This document shows, one piece after another, positions 11,442-20,860 of a DNA stretch of 64,000 nucleotides. The translations under genes and the position numbers were made by a program. Below the pieces are notes generated by a model. The model saw nothing but the letters and a program-made list of their open reading frames with translations. It had not been told where the DNA came from and searched no databases. The stretch's first letter is position 1; every line of letters starts with the position of its first letter. The stretch is from Symsagittifera roscoffensis (Eukaryota; Xenacoelomorpha; Acoela; Convolutidae), in assembly GCF_963678635.1 (NCBI RefSeq), contig NC_087070.1, positions 10,386,539-10,450,538 of the forward strand, in the 5' to 3' direction.

Positions 11442-12500
11442 ATGGACAAACGTAGGTCATGCGCAAATTGTGGATCAGCGTATCATCATGTGGCGGATTG
11501 CACGACATGCAAGCAAGGCATGAAAAGCTTGGATATGGAAGAGGGAGAAGAAGAGGATATGAGTCAAACGGAGGAACATGTGTCTTGCAGTGGCTTGATC
11601 ATCGAGATAGGCGCGAGGTGTTTCTTCTGTATTCAAGAAGGCCATTTCAAGATGGAATGTCCTTTGTTTTGGGAGGCGGCGAAGAATCAGAATCACCCGA
11701 AACACAAGCTGGCACTGGCTGCAGTGCAAAATACCAGGATTAGACAAGCTGAAAATGGTTCGAACAACAAAGAGGCAGCGATTGGTGAATTATCAACAAA
11801 AACAGTGAAGGCCGTGACGCAAAACAACGATGCCACGGGGGCCGAGACGAGAAATTCTCTAGAGATAAACTACGAGAGAGCAGCTGCAGAGGCGATCAAC
11901 AGAGTGAAGCAAGACTTGGCGACCAAAGAAATTGAGCAACGGCTGAAACAGGAAATAGAAAAACAGAAATTGAATGAAACACTCTGTATGACCAGACCAG
12001 AACCAGAGACCGGAGAGAACTCAATGAGTAGGATCTATTGCAACACATTGAAACTGGTGACTGGAAAACCAATTGGCATCACGAAAATTGGGGCAAGAAT
12101 AATGTCAATAATCACAGTGGGCGGCCACGAAGTAACAAGAAACTTGAGTGAACCGAGTGATCAGACAATAATGCACATAGATGTATACACGGATTACTTG
12201 AGCGCAATAAGCCCTAAAACTCCTTCTAGAGCTTTGAGGGCATTACTCACGAGAGGTGATAGTAAATCAGTTCGCATAGACAACAGATACATGGAAGCCT
12301 ATGGTCCACACGAGGTCACGCTGATTATAGATGGAATAAACATCTACACAAAAACGATGATAACATGTGATGAAGATCTAGCCGGGCAAATCTATTTGGT
12401 CGAGAAGAACTAAAAGTTAGATCGATCGGACACTTCGCTATGTTAGAAGAAGATGCATTGCATCAGGGAAAGGAGGCAGACGTGGTAGACCTGAGTAAGG
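11442..12500 (+). pseudogene. copy A nucleocapsid zinc knuckles and truncated protease
   Basis: Open frame 11442-12413 plus a shifted remnant to about 12500. It has two CX2CX4HX4C zinc knuckles: CANCGSAYHHVADC, and CFFCIQEGHFKMEC about 60 residues later. A charged linker and coiled segment follow (KQDLATKEIEQRLKQEIEKQK). A beta-rich region (VTGKPIGITKIGAR) precedes the aspartic protease in copy B. A one-base deletion ends the frame at 12413. The homologous reading continues for about 30 codons and then stops at the pol deletion, so the protease active site is missing. It would have bound RNA during packaging. Confidence 0.8.
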
Positions 12501-12563
12501 GGGGAGGTTCAGGCCAGGTATGAGCAAAAAACATCTTGGTCTAAAAATGAATTCTATTTTCAG
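12501..12563 (+). other. pol deletion junction in copy A, next to a splice-acceptor-like site
   Basis: Copy A jumps here from protease-coding sequence to the spacer that in copy B lies upstream of ORF3 (about 46.75 kb). About 6 kb, holding protease core, RT, RNase H, integrase and macro domain, is absent. The retained spacer ends in TCTATTTTCAG at 12553-12563, the counterpart of TTATTTTCAG in copy B. Confidence 0.7.
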
Positions 12564-12654
12564 ATTGATTTGCAAATTGACTTGACAATCAAGCTACACC
12601 TACTCGAAAAAAACAGGAGAGATCTCGAACGGTTCTTCACTAGCAGTACTAGAG

Positions 12655-12798
12655 GAGGTTATTTCTTGAGTGAAACTGTGAAGGTATTTCTTGAGTTTAA
12701 CTGGGAAGGTATTTTTTGGGTTGATTTGGGAAAAGTATTTCTTGAGTTGGTTTGGGAAAAGAATTTCTTGAGTTTGTTGATACGTGAGATCGCTTGAG
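12655..12798 (+). repeat. 26-bp spacer minisatellite with CTTGAG core, copy A
   Basis: About five units with a 26-bp period. TATTTCTTGAG or its variants start near 12660, 12686, 12711, 12737 and 12763. Each is followed by a GT(T/G)TAACTGGGAA or GTTGGTTTGGGAA part. It sits just upstream of ORF3, where copy B has a different 20-bp repeat with the same CTTGAG/CTCAAG core. The open frame across it is an artefact. Confidence 0.75.
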
Positions 12799-13640
12799 AA
12801 GAAGCAACGATGGCAGACGTTTCTGGAAGTCTATGCCAGCAGCGCTCAAAAGACCTACCCTCGATGAGCTATACAAGCGCTTGAGAGACCTCGATTGCAC
12901 ACAAGTGGACGAAAGGCTGGCGGTAATGTTGAATGCCATCCTGCAATTGGAAGCACAAGCGAACGCAGGGAGTCAGCAACTGAAGCCGTGTTGATGGTGG
13001 ACTACACTTCAGAGGGAATATCAAATCAAGAGCAGACCGGATGGCTATCCTGGAATGTGGATGGATGCTTGAGAGGATTGATCTTGCGAGAAACCCTGGC
13101 TTGAGCAACAACACGGAATATGGTACGTGAGAGTTTCCCCTTCCGACCAGACAACCAGCAGGAGCAGGGACTCAATCCACAAGCAAACCACCATCGATGT
13201 TCCGGTCGCAACAAATGGAAGAGTCATATACAGATCTCAGCAGCATGAAGAGAGACTTGGAAAGGGCCCAAAGAGAACGGGACAAGGCCAACCTGGAGAG
13301 GGACCAAGCTGTTCCTGACAGGGATCAAGCCAAGCTCAATCGCCACCAGGCAATACTTGAGCAAAACAAGGCGATTCTTGACAGAGATCTGCTGATGGCA
13401 GAACGGGAGCAAGAACAGGACTACAAGAAAGTGTAGCAAATTGTGATTAAAAAAAGTCAGAAATAGAACGTCTACAAAGGAGGCAGCAAGCGGTCGCAAG
13501 TGGTAAGGAGAAAAAGAGGATTACGATTGAACCGGCTGTCGCGATATCCAGACCAGAGTCGCGGATGGAAGTAGACGAAGCTCCCCGGGAGAGCGGTCGC
13601 TTCAACTTGGACCCTGTGGCCCAAGAGCACATGAATGAAG
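12794..13640 (+). pseudogene. copy A ORF3 start: coiled-coil region, frameshifted
   Basis: Homologous to 45.3-46.4 kb of copy B. The first segment (FWKSMPAALKRPTLDELYKRLRDLD, 12825-12895) lies in one frame, and the repeat-rich part in others. The segment at 13230-13420 encodes a long charged coiled coil built from RDQA/RDQAKL heptad-like units, and is followed by a frame shift near 13436. No enzyme motif is seen. The region would form the N-terminus of ORF3 and probably an oligomerisation rod. Confidence 0.65.
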
Positions 13641-15039
13641 GCCTGTAAAAATGGACACCACCCCCCCCCCCCCCGAGCCAGTTCCTTCCCTGCGCAATCT
13701 AGAGACAAACCCATTTAGGCCTTTGATGGAAATCTCGCTGCGGGGATTGACGCCCAGTTCAACCAGTGGTGTCCAAACCGGGACGGGCACGTCGCGCCTC
13801 AGGAAGTTGCAAGAGAGGTTGCAGTCAAGGGCTCGCGAGAACTCAGCGCAAGAGTGGCGACCTCCAACCTGAAAAGATCATCCAGTGAGGAGTGTAATAA
13901 TCGCAAGCTACAAAAAGAACACAGACTGTGCCTATCACAGGCATAACCGGATGTATTGGAACGCGGCGCAACGCGCAAGGAGGGATGCCTTCCACGACGC
14001 TTCTTGGGTTGAATATTTCACGCAGCCTAGAATAACCGAGGGTGCAGTCCACTTGATTATAGGAGACAGCGTGATACGAGTGTTGACGCGAATCCAGGCG
14101 CATTGGCAGGTGGGAATCTTGAGTTTTTTTTCTGGTGCTGCAACACCCCAGATGTTGGCGTCGCTAGAGATGCTGGAGATGGCGAAGACATACACGGTCA
14201 CCTTGATGCTGGGAACCAATGACGGGTCCAGAGGCGAGCAGAGGAAAGTAATGAGGCTGCAGGAGAAGATGAGTTGTATTCTTGAGGAATTGAGGATATA
14301 TCTAGATCCAGCCATACTCACTATTTGCACCGTCCCTTACAACATGATGGCTGACCAGAATGCGAGGGAGATGAACGACAAGGTTCGCAAACTGAACGAA
14401 ATCACCAGGCAAATCCAGCAGAGGAGCGTACTCCTCTTGAGACTACTCGACGTGGCAAGTATGATGGAAAATTCCCTTCCGGATGATGTGTCTTCTGATA
14501 GCATCCACTTCGACAGGCCCAATGGCACGGAGTGGCTAAATGGTGTCTTCCAAAGGCACATTAACCTTCTGGAGTCAGACATGCTGGAGACGGGCCAGTT
14601 CTCCTTTGATTCCCCCACAATACCTCCCTTCTTCGCTGCTAGGCCCTTGTCCGATGGTTTGGGAGGAAGAACCGACTCGAGAGAAAGCTCAAGGAGCAGC
14701 AGGGGTAGGCAACTAGGAGCCACATCGATGGAAGGAGACAAGGCGGAATCGTCCACACCCCAGAGCTCGGTAGTGTCCTCGGTGGTGGTGGTGGACAACA
14801 AGAAGACAGGGAGACCGGGAGAGGTGAGCAAAACCCGATATCCAGAGAGAGTTAAGGATCTAAACCTGGAAGATCTGGCATGTAGACAAGAGTTGACAGA
14901 GGTTCTGGGGCTAAAGATTGTGTCGCACGAGGACTTGAGCAGACATCACTGTGTGGACTGGCTAAAGGCTCACGAGGAGCACTTCTCGAGAGCCAAGACA
15001 CTAGAAACCGCAAATTTAACGGGAATCCCGCAAAACTAG
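13641..15039 (+). pseudogene. copy A SGNH/GDSL hydrolase-like domain (ORF3), nearly intact
   Basis: The continuous frame 13873-15039 (in the same frame as 13651-13872 except for a TGA at 13870) encodes an SGNH-fold hydrolase. Numbering codons from 13885, the nucleophile block is IIGDS (Ser62), the third block is GTND (Asn112), and the last is SDSIHF (Asp205-x-x-His208). Spacing and beta-strand context fit a compact esterase/lipase domain of about 175 residues. It is followed by a Ser-rich linker and a helical tail. SGNH enzymes hydrolyse ester or acetyl groups; SGNH-type esterases are known as add-ons in some non-LTR retrotransposon ORF1 proteins, but the substrate here is unknown. A run of 14 C at about 13661-13674 is an expansion absent from copy B. 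The frame ends at a TAG beyond which homology continues. Confidence 0.75.
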
Positions 15040-17278
15040 ATAATGGGCCCAGTCAACTACAGGCCCCTCAAGCAGCTGGGGAGTCCAGGTTTAATCGTGG
15101 AACCTCCCAAGCATAGCCACGGTTAGAGTGGCGATTCTTGCACAGCTGAGAATAGTCGAAAAGCTTCTTGAGCCAAAGAGCATGGGGATCCCGGGCACCA
15201 AATACATCGGTCCAAAGATCGCCGAAGACCCAAAGTATGGTAGATCCTGTGGGATTTCACAGTTAGCCAAAACTGTGGCCGTGTACGATCGATCAGACCC
15301 TGGAGCAGCGAGAGCAATCATCGTGGCAGGATTGGACTTCGAGGGGACGTCGCCGAAGTTAATTTGGCCAGAAACGCTAGCTTTTTATCTGGTATACCCC
15401 AGGTAGCTGTTCAATATGGGGCCGGCGCACATGTTCAGTAGGGGCGTGGGAACGCTCCGGTTTGATGGGTATTTCACGCTGGTACTATTGACGCATGGGG
15501 AACTAACGGCGTTTCATCGGTTGATGAAGTATGGGGAACCCCTGTCGGTAAGGAAGGCTCACCCGAGTATGGAGACCTATTCGTACAAGTGTGCTGCCGA
15601 ACTGAAGACATTACTTGTGGAGTATCTGTTGATGCAGAATCGATACTTGACGGGAGAAGAAGTGAGAGAGGCGAATGGGGGCATACCCCTTCTGACTGAC
15701 TTGTGTTTGGCCATGAGGTCTGACTTAGTGGGGATGATTAGAGGCTTGGGGGAAGTGGTGTCCTGTGTCTACGGGCCAGCAGTGCGTATGCGTTCTCAGA
15801 TCCACTCGGGTGGCGTATCGGCACTCGGTGGTGCACGTGAGCCTGATCAGCAATGTAGATGGGACGGAACTCAACCGGTACAGACAAGAAGACTTGAGAG
15901 CGCAGATGAGTGAGGGGATGCTTTTTGGAAAAGTCAAGGATCCCGAGCTAGTGGTGTGTAACTTCAGTGGACAACTGCGTGCAGAATGGGAGTAAAATGT
16001 GAAGGCCCCATCGAGGTCTTTCTCGAGTTTTGGAACCTGAAATAGTGGCGAGGGACAAAAGGGAAGTCTTGAGGATCCCGGCGTGGACGAGGAGTTTCGA
16101 AAAAGGAATTGGAAACGATGCTAGAGCGGGATGTCCTACCCGCTGCCGTCCCCGAGTTCCCGACGGTGAAAAAAATGACCCTGTGAATGAACACCCCCTG
16201 GTAGTCCCTTCCCTACATGCGAGAGCCACGGTGGAGAGACAGCAAAGAGAATTCATGCATGGCTGGGATCCTTTGTTCATTGGATACTCGGCAGCGGTGT
16301 ATTTCCACACATGTGAAATCAAGATAAATTCGTGGACTACACAAGCAAAGCGAAGAAGATGCGATGCTCGATGCCCCCCCCCCTAAGTTTGAGATCCGAG
16401 ATGTCTTGAGAACACTTGAGGAGGCTGGACTTGAGAACAAGCTGCCAATATATGACGATGGAAGAATGATTGTGGAGGAGGGTCACATGGCTCTGAAGGA
16501 TGATATGAAGCTTGCCATCAGAAAGTACCGAGAGCCTTATGGGCTGGAGGAGTTGGAGTTGAGGCAAGAGGGGAGAAGGCTGGATGCGGTAGGACCCCTG
16601 TATGTATCCCCCACCCCCCCCCCCCCCCACCGGGTATAAGAAGGCGGATCCGACAACACCCTCACCCTTGTCAGTGGGCACCCCTGGAGACAAGAGAAGC
16701 CTCCCTGTAGAAAACAGGTTCAAGGAGGTGCTAGAAAGAAAACAAGCAGAATCAGGAGAGGGGGAAAGCATGGATGAAACCCTCAGTGAAGCAGGAGAAG
16801 AGATCGAGGTGGGAAACACACCTGATCAGGGTGCAGTGGAAAGGGACTTTACCACGCAGGAATTACTGCAGGACTTGAGTGGGGACAATTGGGCAAACAC
16901 GGCTACCCCACCCTGGGATCTCCCCGCAAAAATCTGGAGCTGCCTTTGATGAGTGAAACCTCCAAAATGGGAATGCTACTCTTGAGCGCGGATGAAAGCA
17001 AGAAGAACACTTTTGAGGGCAATAAAAGGATGTTCTTGGACACGCTAGATGAGAAGGCGTGGCAAGATTTCTTGAGTGAATTCAATCAGAGGGTATGGAG
17101 CGAGACTACGCTGGAAGACTTCAAGGAAGAACTCTGGAGTACGGTGATGAAGTATGGGGAACATGTCCTGATAGGCACCGGACTAGACGAGAAATCGAGA
17201 AAGGAGCTGCTTGAGAAGAAAATTAGTCTAAGGGATCCGAAGCAGAAAACTGAGGCCAACCCATGCAAAGACAGCTGA
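15040..17278 (+). pseudogene. copy A ORF3 middle, internally deleted and frameshifted
   Basis: Remnant of the region coded at 40.5-44.2 kb in copy B. The N-terminal part (GPVNYRPLK...SPGLIVEPP, 15043-15110, and the block to 15390) jumps at about 15375 directly to YLVYPR. About 1.2 kb, including the second SGNH-like domain, is therefore deleted. Downstream blocks are recognisable: HMFSRGVGTLRFDGY, HRLMKYGEPL and KTLLVEYLLMQNRYLTGEE (15420-15660), then VVPSLHARATVERQQ-EF (16200-16250), EIRDVL-TLEEAGLE (16390-16440), GHMALKDDMKLA (16480-16520), and NTFEGNKRMFLDTLDEKAW (17010-17070). A C12 run near 16616 and several indels break the frame. No known domain recognised. Confidence 0.65.
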
Positions 17279-17435
17279 ACTCTAAATAAAAAAAACTGAT
17301 GATAATGGAAATAAGATTGGAATTGAGGATAAATATAAGACTACTAAATTGATTTTAAAAAATTAATATCCTTAAAGCTCGAGAAGGGGGAGGCAAGAGT
17401 CGGAGAAACAAGATCTGGATAGAGAAGATGAATCA
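17279..17435 (+). other. AT-rich gap inside ORF3, copy A
   Basis: A short AT-rich segment separates two coding blocks of ORF3. Copy B has a comparable AT-rich patch near 40555-40640. It does not look coding and may be a small intron or a decayed linker. Confidence 0.4.
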
Positions 17436-18278
17436 GTGATGATAGTGGCGACGCCTCCGAGTAAAGGAGTAAGGTCTATGAAAAGGAAACGGGAGACAGA
17501 AGAGGCGAGTCCTTCGGCGGATGCGGTTTCAGAGAAGAATATAAAAGAAACGGCTCCCATGATTCTGGCGCGATGGAAAACAGCGGCCTACAAGAGCATC
17601 TCAGCACCCAGGAAGTTGGCCGAGGTGCTGCGGGAAGTGGAAGCCTCGACGACTCCAGAAACGGAGGAAGACTTCAAACCCCAAAAAGCAAACGCGAAAA
17701 GGGGTTCGACTAGTGGACAAACGTGGTAAGTGGACATCGGCAAGGAATGGTTTTGGACTCAACACCAGGATATTGGGAAGCAAGTGAAGTGCGATCCTTT
17801 CAAGAGAAATGCGACGAGGTGGATAGCTCTGGAGACCGTGGTGGATAGCTCTGGAGACCACGAAAGAACTGGAGAGTTGCCTGAAGAAGCTTGATCGCGG
17901 GGTTACCGCAAGCGGCGGTATTGGGCTACCCAGCAGAAAGCCGAAGCTAATAAGCTAGAGTTGGGAAACCAGCTAAGGCGGTCTTGGGAGAACCCGATGC
18001 TAGAGTACTTTGAGGATGCGATGAGAGCACCCTCGTCGGCATTGATGGCGAATCCTTTCATCAGAACGGCAGGACAGTTGATGTTCACATGGAGTTTTGC
18101 GGGAGTGGCGTTAGAGGCGTTGAGCTCGCGCGAAAAACTTAAGCTGGGCGACAAGGGTCTGCGGCTGTACCAAATGCTGGTGCAGCATATTGCTCGAGAC
18201 AACTCGGGATTGAGCCTAGCGAGGAGAAAAGAAGACGCGAGTTTGATTGAAGAAGTCACGGAGCAAATGAGACTGTAA
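17436..18278 (+). pseudogene. copy A ORF3 part: basic linker and helical block
   Basis: Homologous to 39.9-40.5 kb of copy B. It contains a nuclear-localisation-like basic run (KRKRETEEASPSADAVSEKN), the segment MILARWKTAAYKS, and PKRGSTSGQTW. A frameshifted block follows, RRYWATQQKAEANKLELGNQLRR, then a helical block, NPFIRTAGQLMFTWSF, up to LSLARR. About 0.6 kb present in copy B is missing before LIEEVTEQMRL. A short tandem duplication (ATAGCTCTGGAGACC) lies at 17821-17860. Confidence 0.65.
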
Positions 18279-18296
18279 CCAGCGAAGGATAAGGGC

Positions 18297-19475
18297 TTGG
18301 GGAATCTGAAAGAAGTGCACAAACTAATCCTACCTCATCGAAAGGAATCGGAGGAAACAACGAGCAAGCTGGACAAGTTAGTGAAGAAGATGGAACCGGG
18401 TAGTTGTCTGGACCTAGTGTGTGGAGGTGGAGAGCATTCTTGTGTCGGACGATCCTGCGTCAGAATACAATCTTTTCAGAAGGAGGAATTAGCCACGTGG
18501 TTTGGTGACATCACGGAGAAAGAAAAAAGTGAGGTGCAGATAGTGAGTGAATGCTATGCGAGCACCACTGTGAATATAGCGACGGCATTGGGATTTTTCT
18601 CGAGGATGTGCAGCTTGCAATCACTGGAGATGCTAAAATCCAAACACAATTCGGTGACGGCGTTGATCGTGGAGTCATGGTCTGGAGTGTTACAAATGGT
18701 CCAGAAACAGATCAGAGGTTGGAAGATTGGTCTTGAGGCGGAGATGGGGTTTCCCGTGAGTGAAGCCTCCAGTTTGCCAATGAATGCGAAATCTCTGGTG
18801 GGATCGAAATGGCCAAACTCGGTGGGATCTCTGGTGGGATTTCTGGTGGAATCGAAATGGCCAATCTGTGTGGAAGCCACTACCCATTACACATCCAGCG
18901 TCCTGGCGTCCAGTCAGAGGGTATTAATTGACAAAGCTTTCTCGATACCCAAAAGTGTACGCCTGGCTCGAAAGTCGCATAACTCACATAGACTGTTGAA
19001 GAAGATCCTGGGAGCTGTGCCAGGGGATCAAAGAGAGAACTTGAGTGAGATCTGGGGGGAGGTACTTTTGAGCTTAGAAAGCGAAAACACGAGTGATTTA
19101 GAGAGACAAAGCACGATCGGGAAAGCGATGAATAGTGCCCCAGCCATGGAAGAAAATGACGTGACGCATGAGAAAATGATGGAGTTTGAACCTCCGTTGG
19201 AAGCTTCGGGAGAACGCAGCGTCCGGAGTATCAACCTGACACATTCTGAATGTCCCTGCCACTGCCTGGCACAGGCAGTGTGGTATCCGGTGCATTCGAA
19301 CCTCTGCTTGATATGGGAGGTGGAAGAAATTGGGTCAGTCGGGTTACCCGACCTTCAGCAGAAGGTCACCTTTTTCGTGTTGAGCTCGATGCTGGCGTTG
19401 CGGTGGATCGAGGAAAACGTGTCGAAATATCGAGAGTCGACGGCACCAACAGCGGAATCGATACATTCCCTGTGA
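18297..19475 (+). pseudogene. copy A ORF3 C-terminal region with conserved four-Cys motif
   Basis: An open frame of 392 codons homologous to residues about 360-725 of the copy B frame 40081-37904. It carries the conserved C-x4-C-x6-C-x4-C motif (CLDLVCGGGEHSCVGRSC, 18407-18460), the block ECYASTTVNIATALGFFSRMCSLQSLEM, and a second Cys-rich patch, ECPCHCLAQ (19246-19272). A small in-frame repeat (SLVG/KWP) at 18795-18875 is expanded in the downstream duplicate. No known domain; the four-Cys spacing could bind zinc. The last exon-like part continues in another frame at 19509. Confidence 0.7.
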
Positions 19476-19508
19476 TTACAATCGGAGGCTTGAGTTGTTT
19501 GAGACTGC

Positions 19509-19922
19509 GTGCAAAGTATTCTCTATACCCATGGAGGTGAGGCACGTGTGGAGTCGCATAAGATTCTTCCCATGCTTTCGAGCGACGTTGACGTCTTGGT
19601 CGTACACGGTGACGAAGGATCACATGAAGAAGATCAGACAGAGTATCGACAGCTCCTGGCCGAGGTAGGGCCGGAAGCTTTTAAGAGACCCTTGCTAACC
19701 CATCGCAATGCGATAACCAGGAGTTGGAAAAGAGTTGGTAGAGTGTCTCGAGATAACACCAAAGCGAGGGAGTCGATATTGGAGGAGGACTTGGCGAAGA
19801 ATATGAGCCTGAGTTTGCACAATCCCTTTTGCTTGAATAGGGAATCTAAAGTGAAGGGTCTGCCGAATCAGGCAAAAAGCTACAAGAGCAAAGGGAGTGG
19901 ATGCGGGCCTACGAACAGCTGA
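19509..19922 (+). pseudogene. copy A ORF3 extreme C-terminus
   Basis: Frame of 137 codons matching 37870-37448 of copy B after one frameshift. It contains SFKRPLLTHRNAIT-like, KRVGR and AKARESILEEDLAKNMSLSLHNPFCLNRES blocks. It is a charged, probably helical tail of the ORF3 polyprotein with no recognised function. It is duplicated almost identically at 22143-22556. Confidence 0.65.
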
Positions 19923-20470
19923 AGGCATCGGAAGAGATCGTAATCAGTTCCGATGACGAAGAAGAACTGGCAAGGCAGAATACGATGTCGAGTGTGTCAG
20001 GACTCAGTACCTCAAAGACAAGGGGCTCGAATTTAAGAGGATGCTCAGGGATTGGTTCTTGAGTCGTGAGCGGGGGAAAAAAAGGGGCTTGAGTGTTAAC
20101 TCAGATGAAATCTGAGGGCAAGGAAAAGAAATTTTAAAAAAAAAAAATTTTGTTACTAGTATATTATATCTACTATATAAATCAAAATGCTGCATGACAA
20201 TTTTCTGAATGGGTAAAGCAAAATAAATTTTGATCATTAGCTTACAAAGCGGAAATTCAGGGTGCAGGTGTATGCAGATTTTGATTGCTGTTTAGCGATA
20301 ACAAGACAATTTTGCATGGTTTTGAGTTTTGGGTGTAGATGAAGTTAAATTTGCTGCAAACCTCTGTATATGGCCACTGGCACTGTATCATGAGACGCAC
20401 TCAACATTCTGGGGGCTCACTGACGGACGACGACACGCAAGGAGGACATCGATCTTGAGTCCGGGGAGTA
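19923..20470 (+). other. copy A 3' untranslated region and polypurine tract
   Basis: Sequence between ORF3 and the 3' LTR. It contains a perfect hairpin, CTCAGAT-GAA-ATCTGAG, near 20100-20116 and an AT-rich tract. It ends in GTCCGGGGAGTA at 20459-20470, directly before the LTR TGTGCC. The same end precedes the LTRs at 23083, 28800 and, on the minus strand, 36889, so GGGGAGTA is the likely plus-strand primer (PPT). Confidence 0.7.
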
Positions 20471-20860
20471 TGTGCCAGTCGGTCATATTTAGAAGTTTGA
20501 CCTTGAGAAAACCTTTAGTCTTGATTTTGGGGTGAAATGCAATTTTTCAAAAATTCGAAGTGAGCATGTCATGCTTAAGTTTCTCGCGACAACTGAAAAT
20601 ACCAGAAAAACAAGACCAGAAGAATTAAACTGCAATCGCGGGAAAGTAGTCAAAAGTACCAGCGCGAAACTGCTATTCGCAATTTCCCATATATAATTCG
20701 AACGAGAGTAGATTTTTCTTATCCTTGACAGAAGGCAGAAGGTGATCGCGAGTGGATGAGAAGTAAATTAGAGTAGACCAGAGTGAACCTTCGGTGGAAA
20801 GGTGGACAGCTGAAGCTGCCCAATGGTCCAGACCAAAAAATTACATTTTGAGTTAGAACT
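20471..20860 (+). mobile_element. copy A 3' LTR, truncated
   Basis: Starts TGTGCCAGTCGGTCATATT right after the polypurine tract and runs through the CAGCTGAAGCTG palindrome. It stops near 20860, where it is fused to a second copy of the ORF3 tail (GGGGAATCTGAAAG). The fusion point has only a short CTT overlap with the alternative sequence. Confidence 0.75.

Noticed and set aside
12480-12563. Copy A pol loss as a reverse-transcribed spliced RNA
   Set aside because: The retained sequence includes about 60 nt upstream of the acceptor AG, so the breakpoint is not at the splice site; a plain deletion fits.
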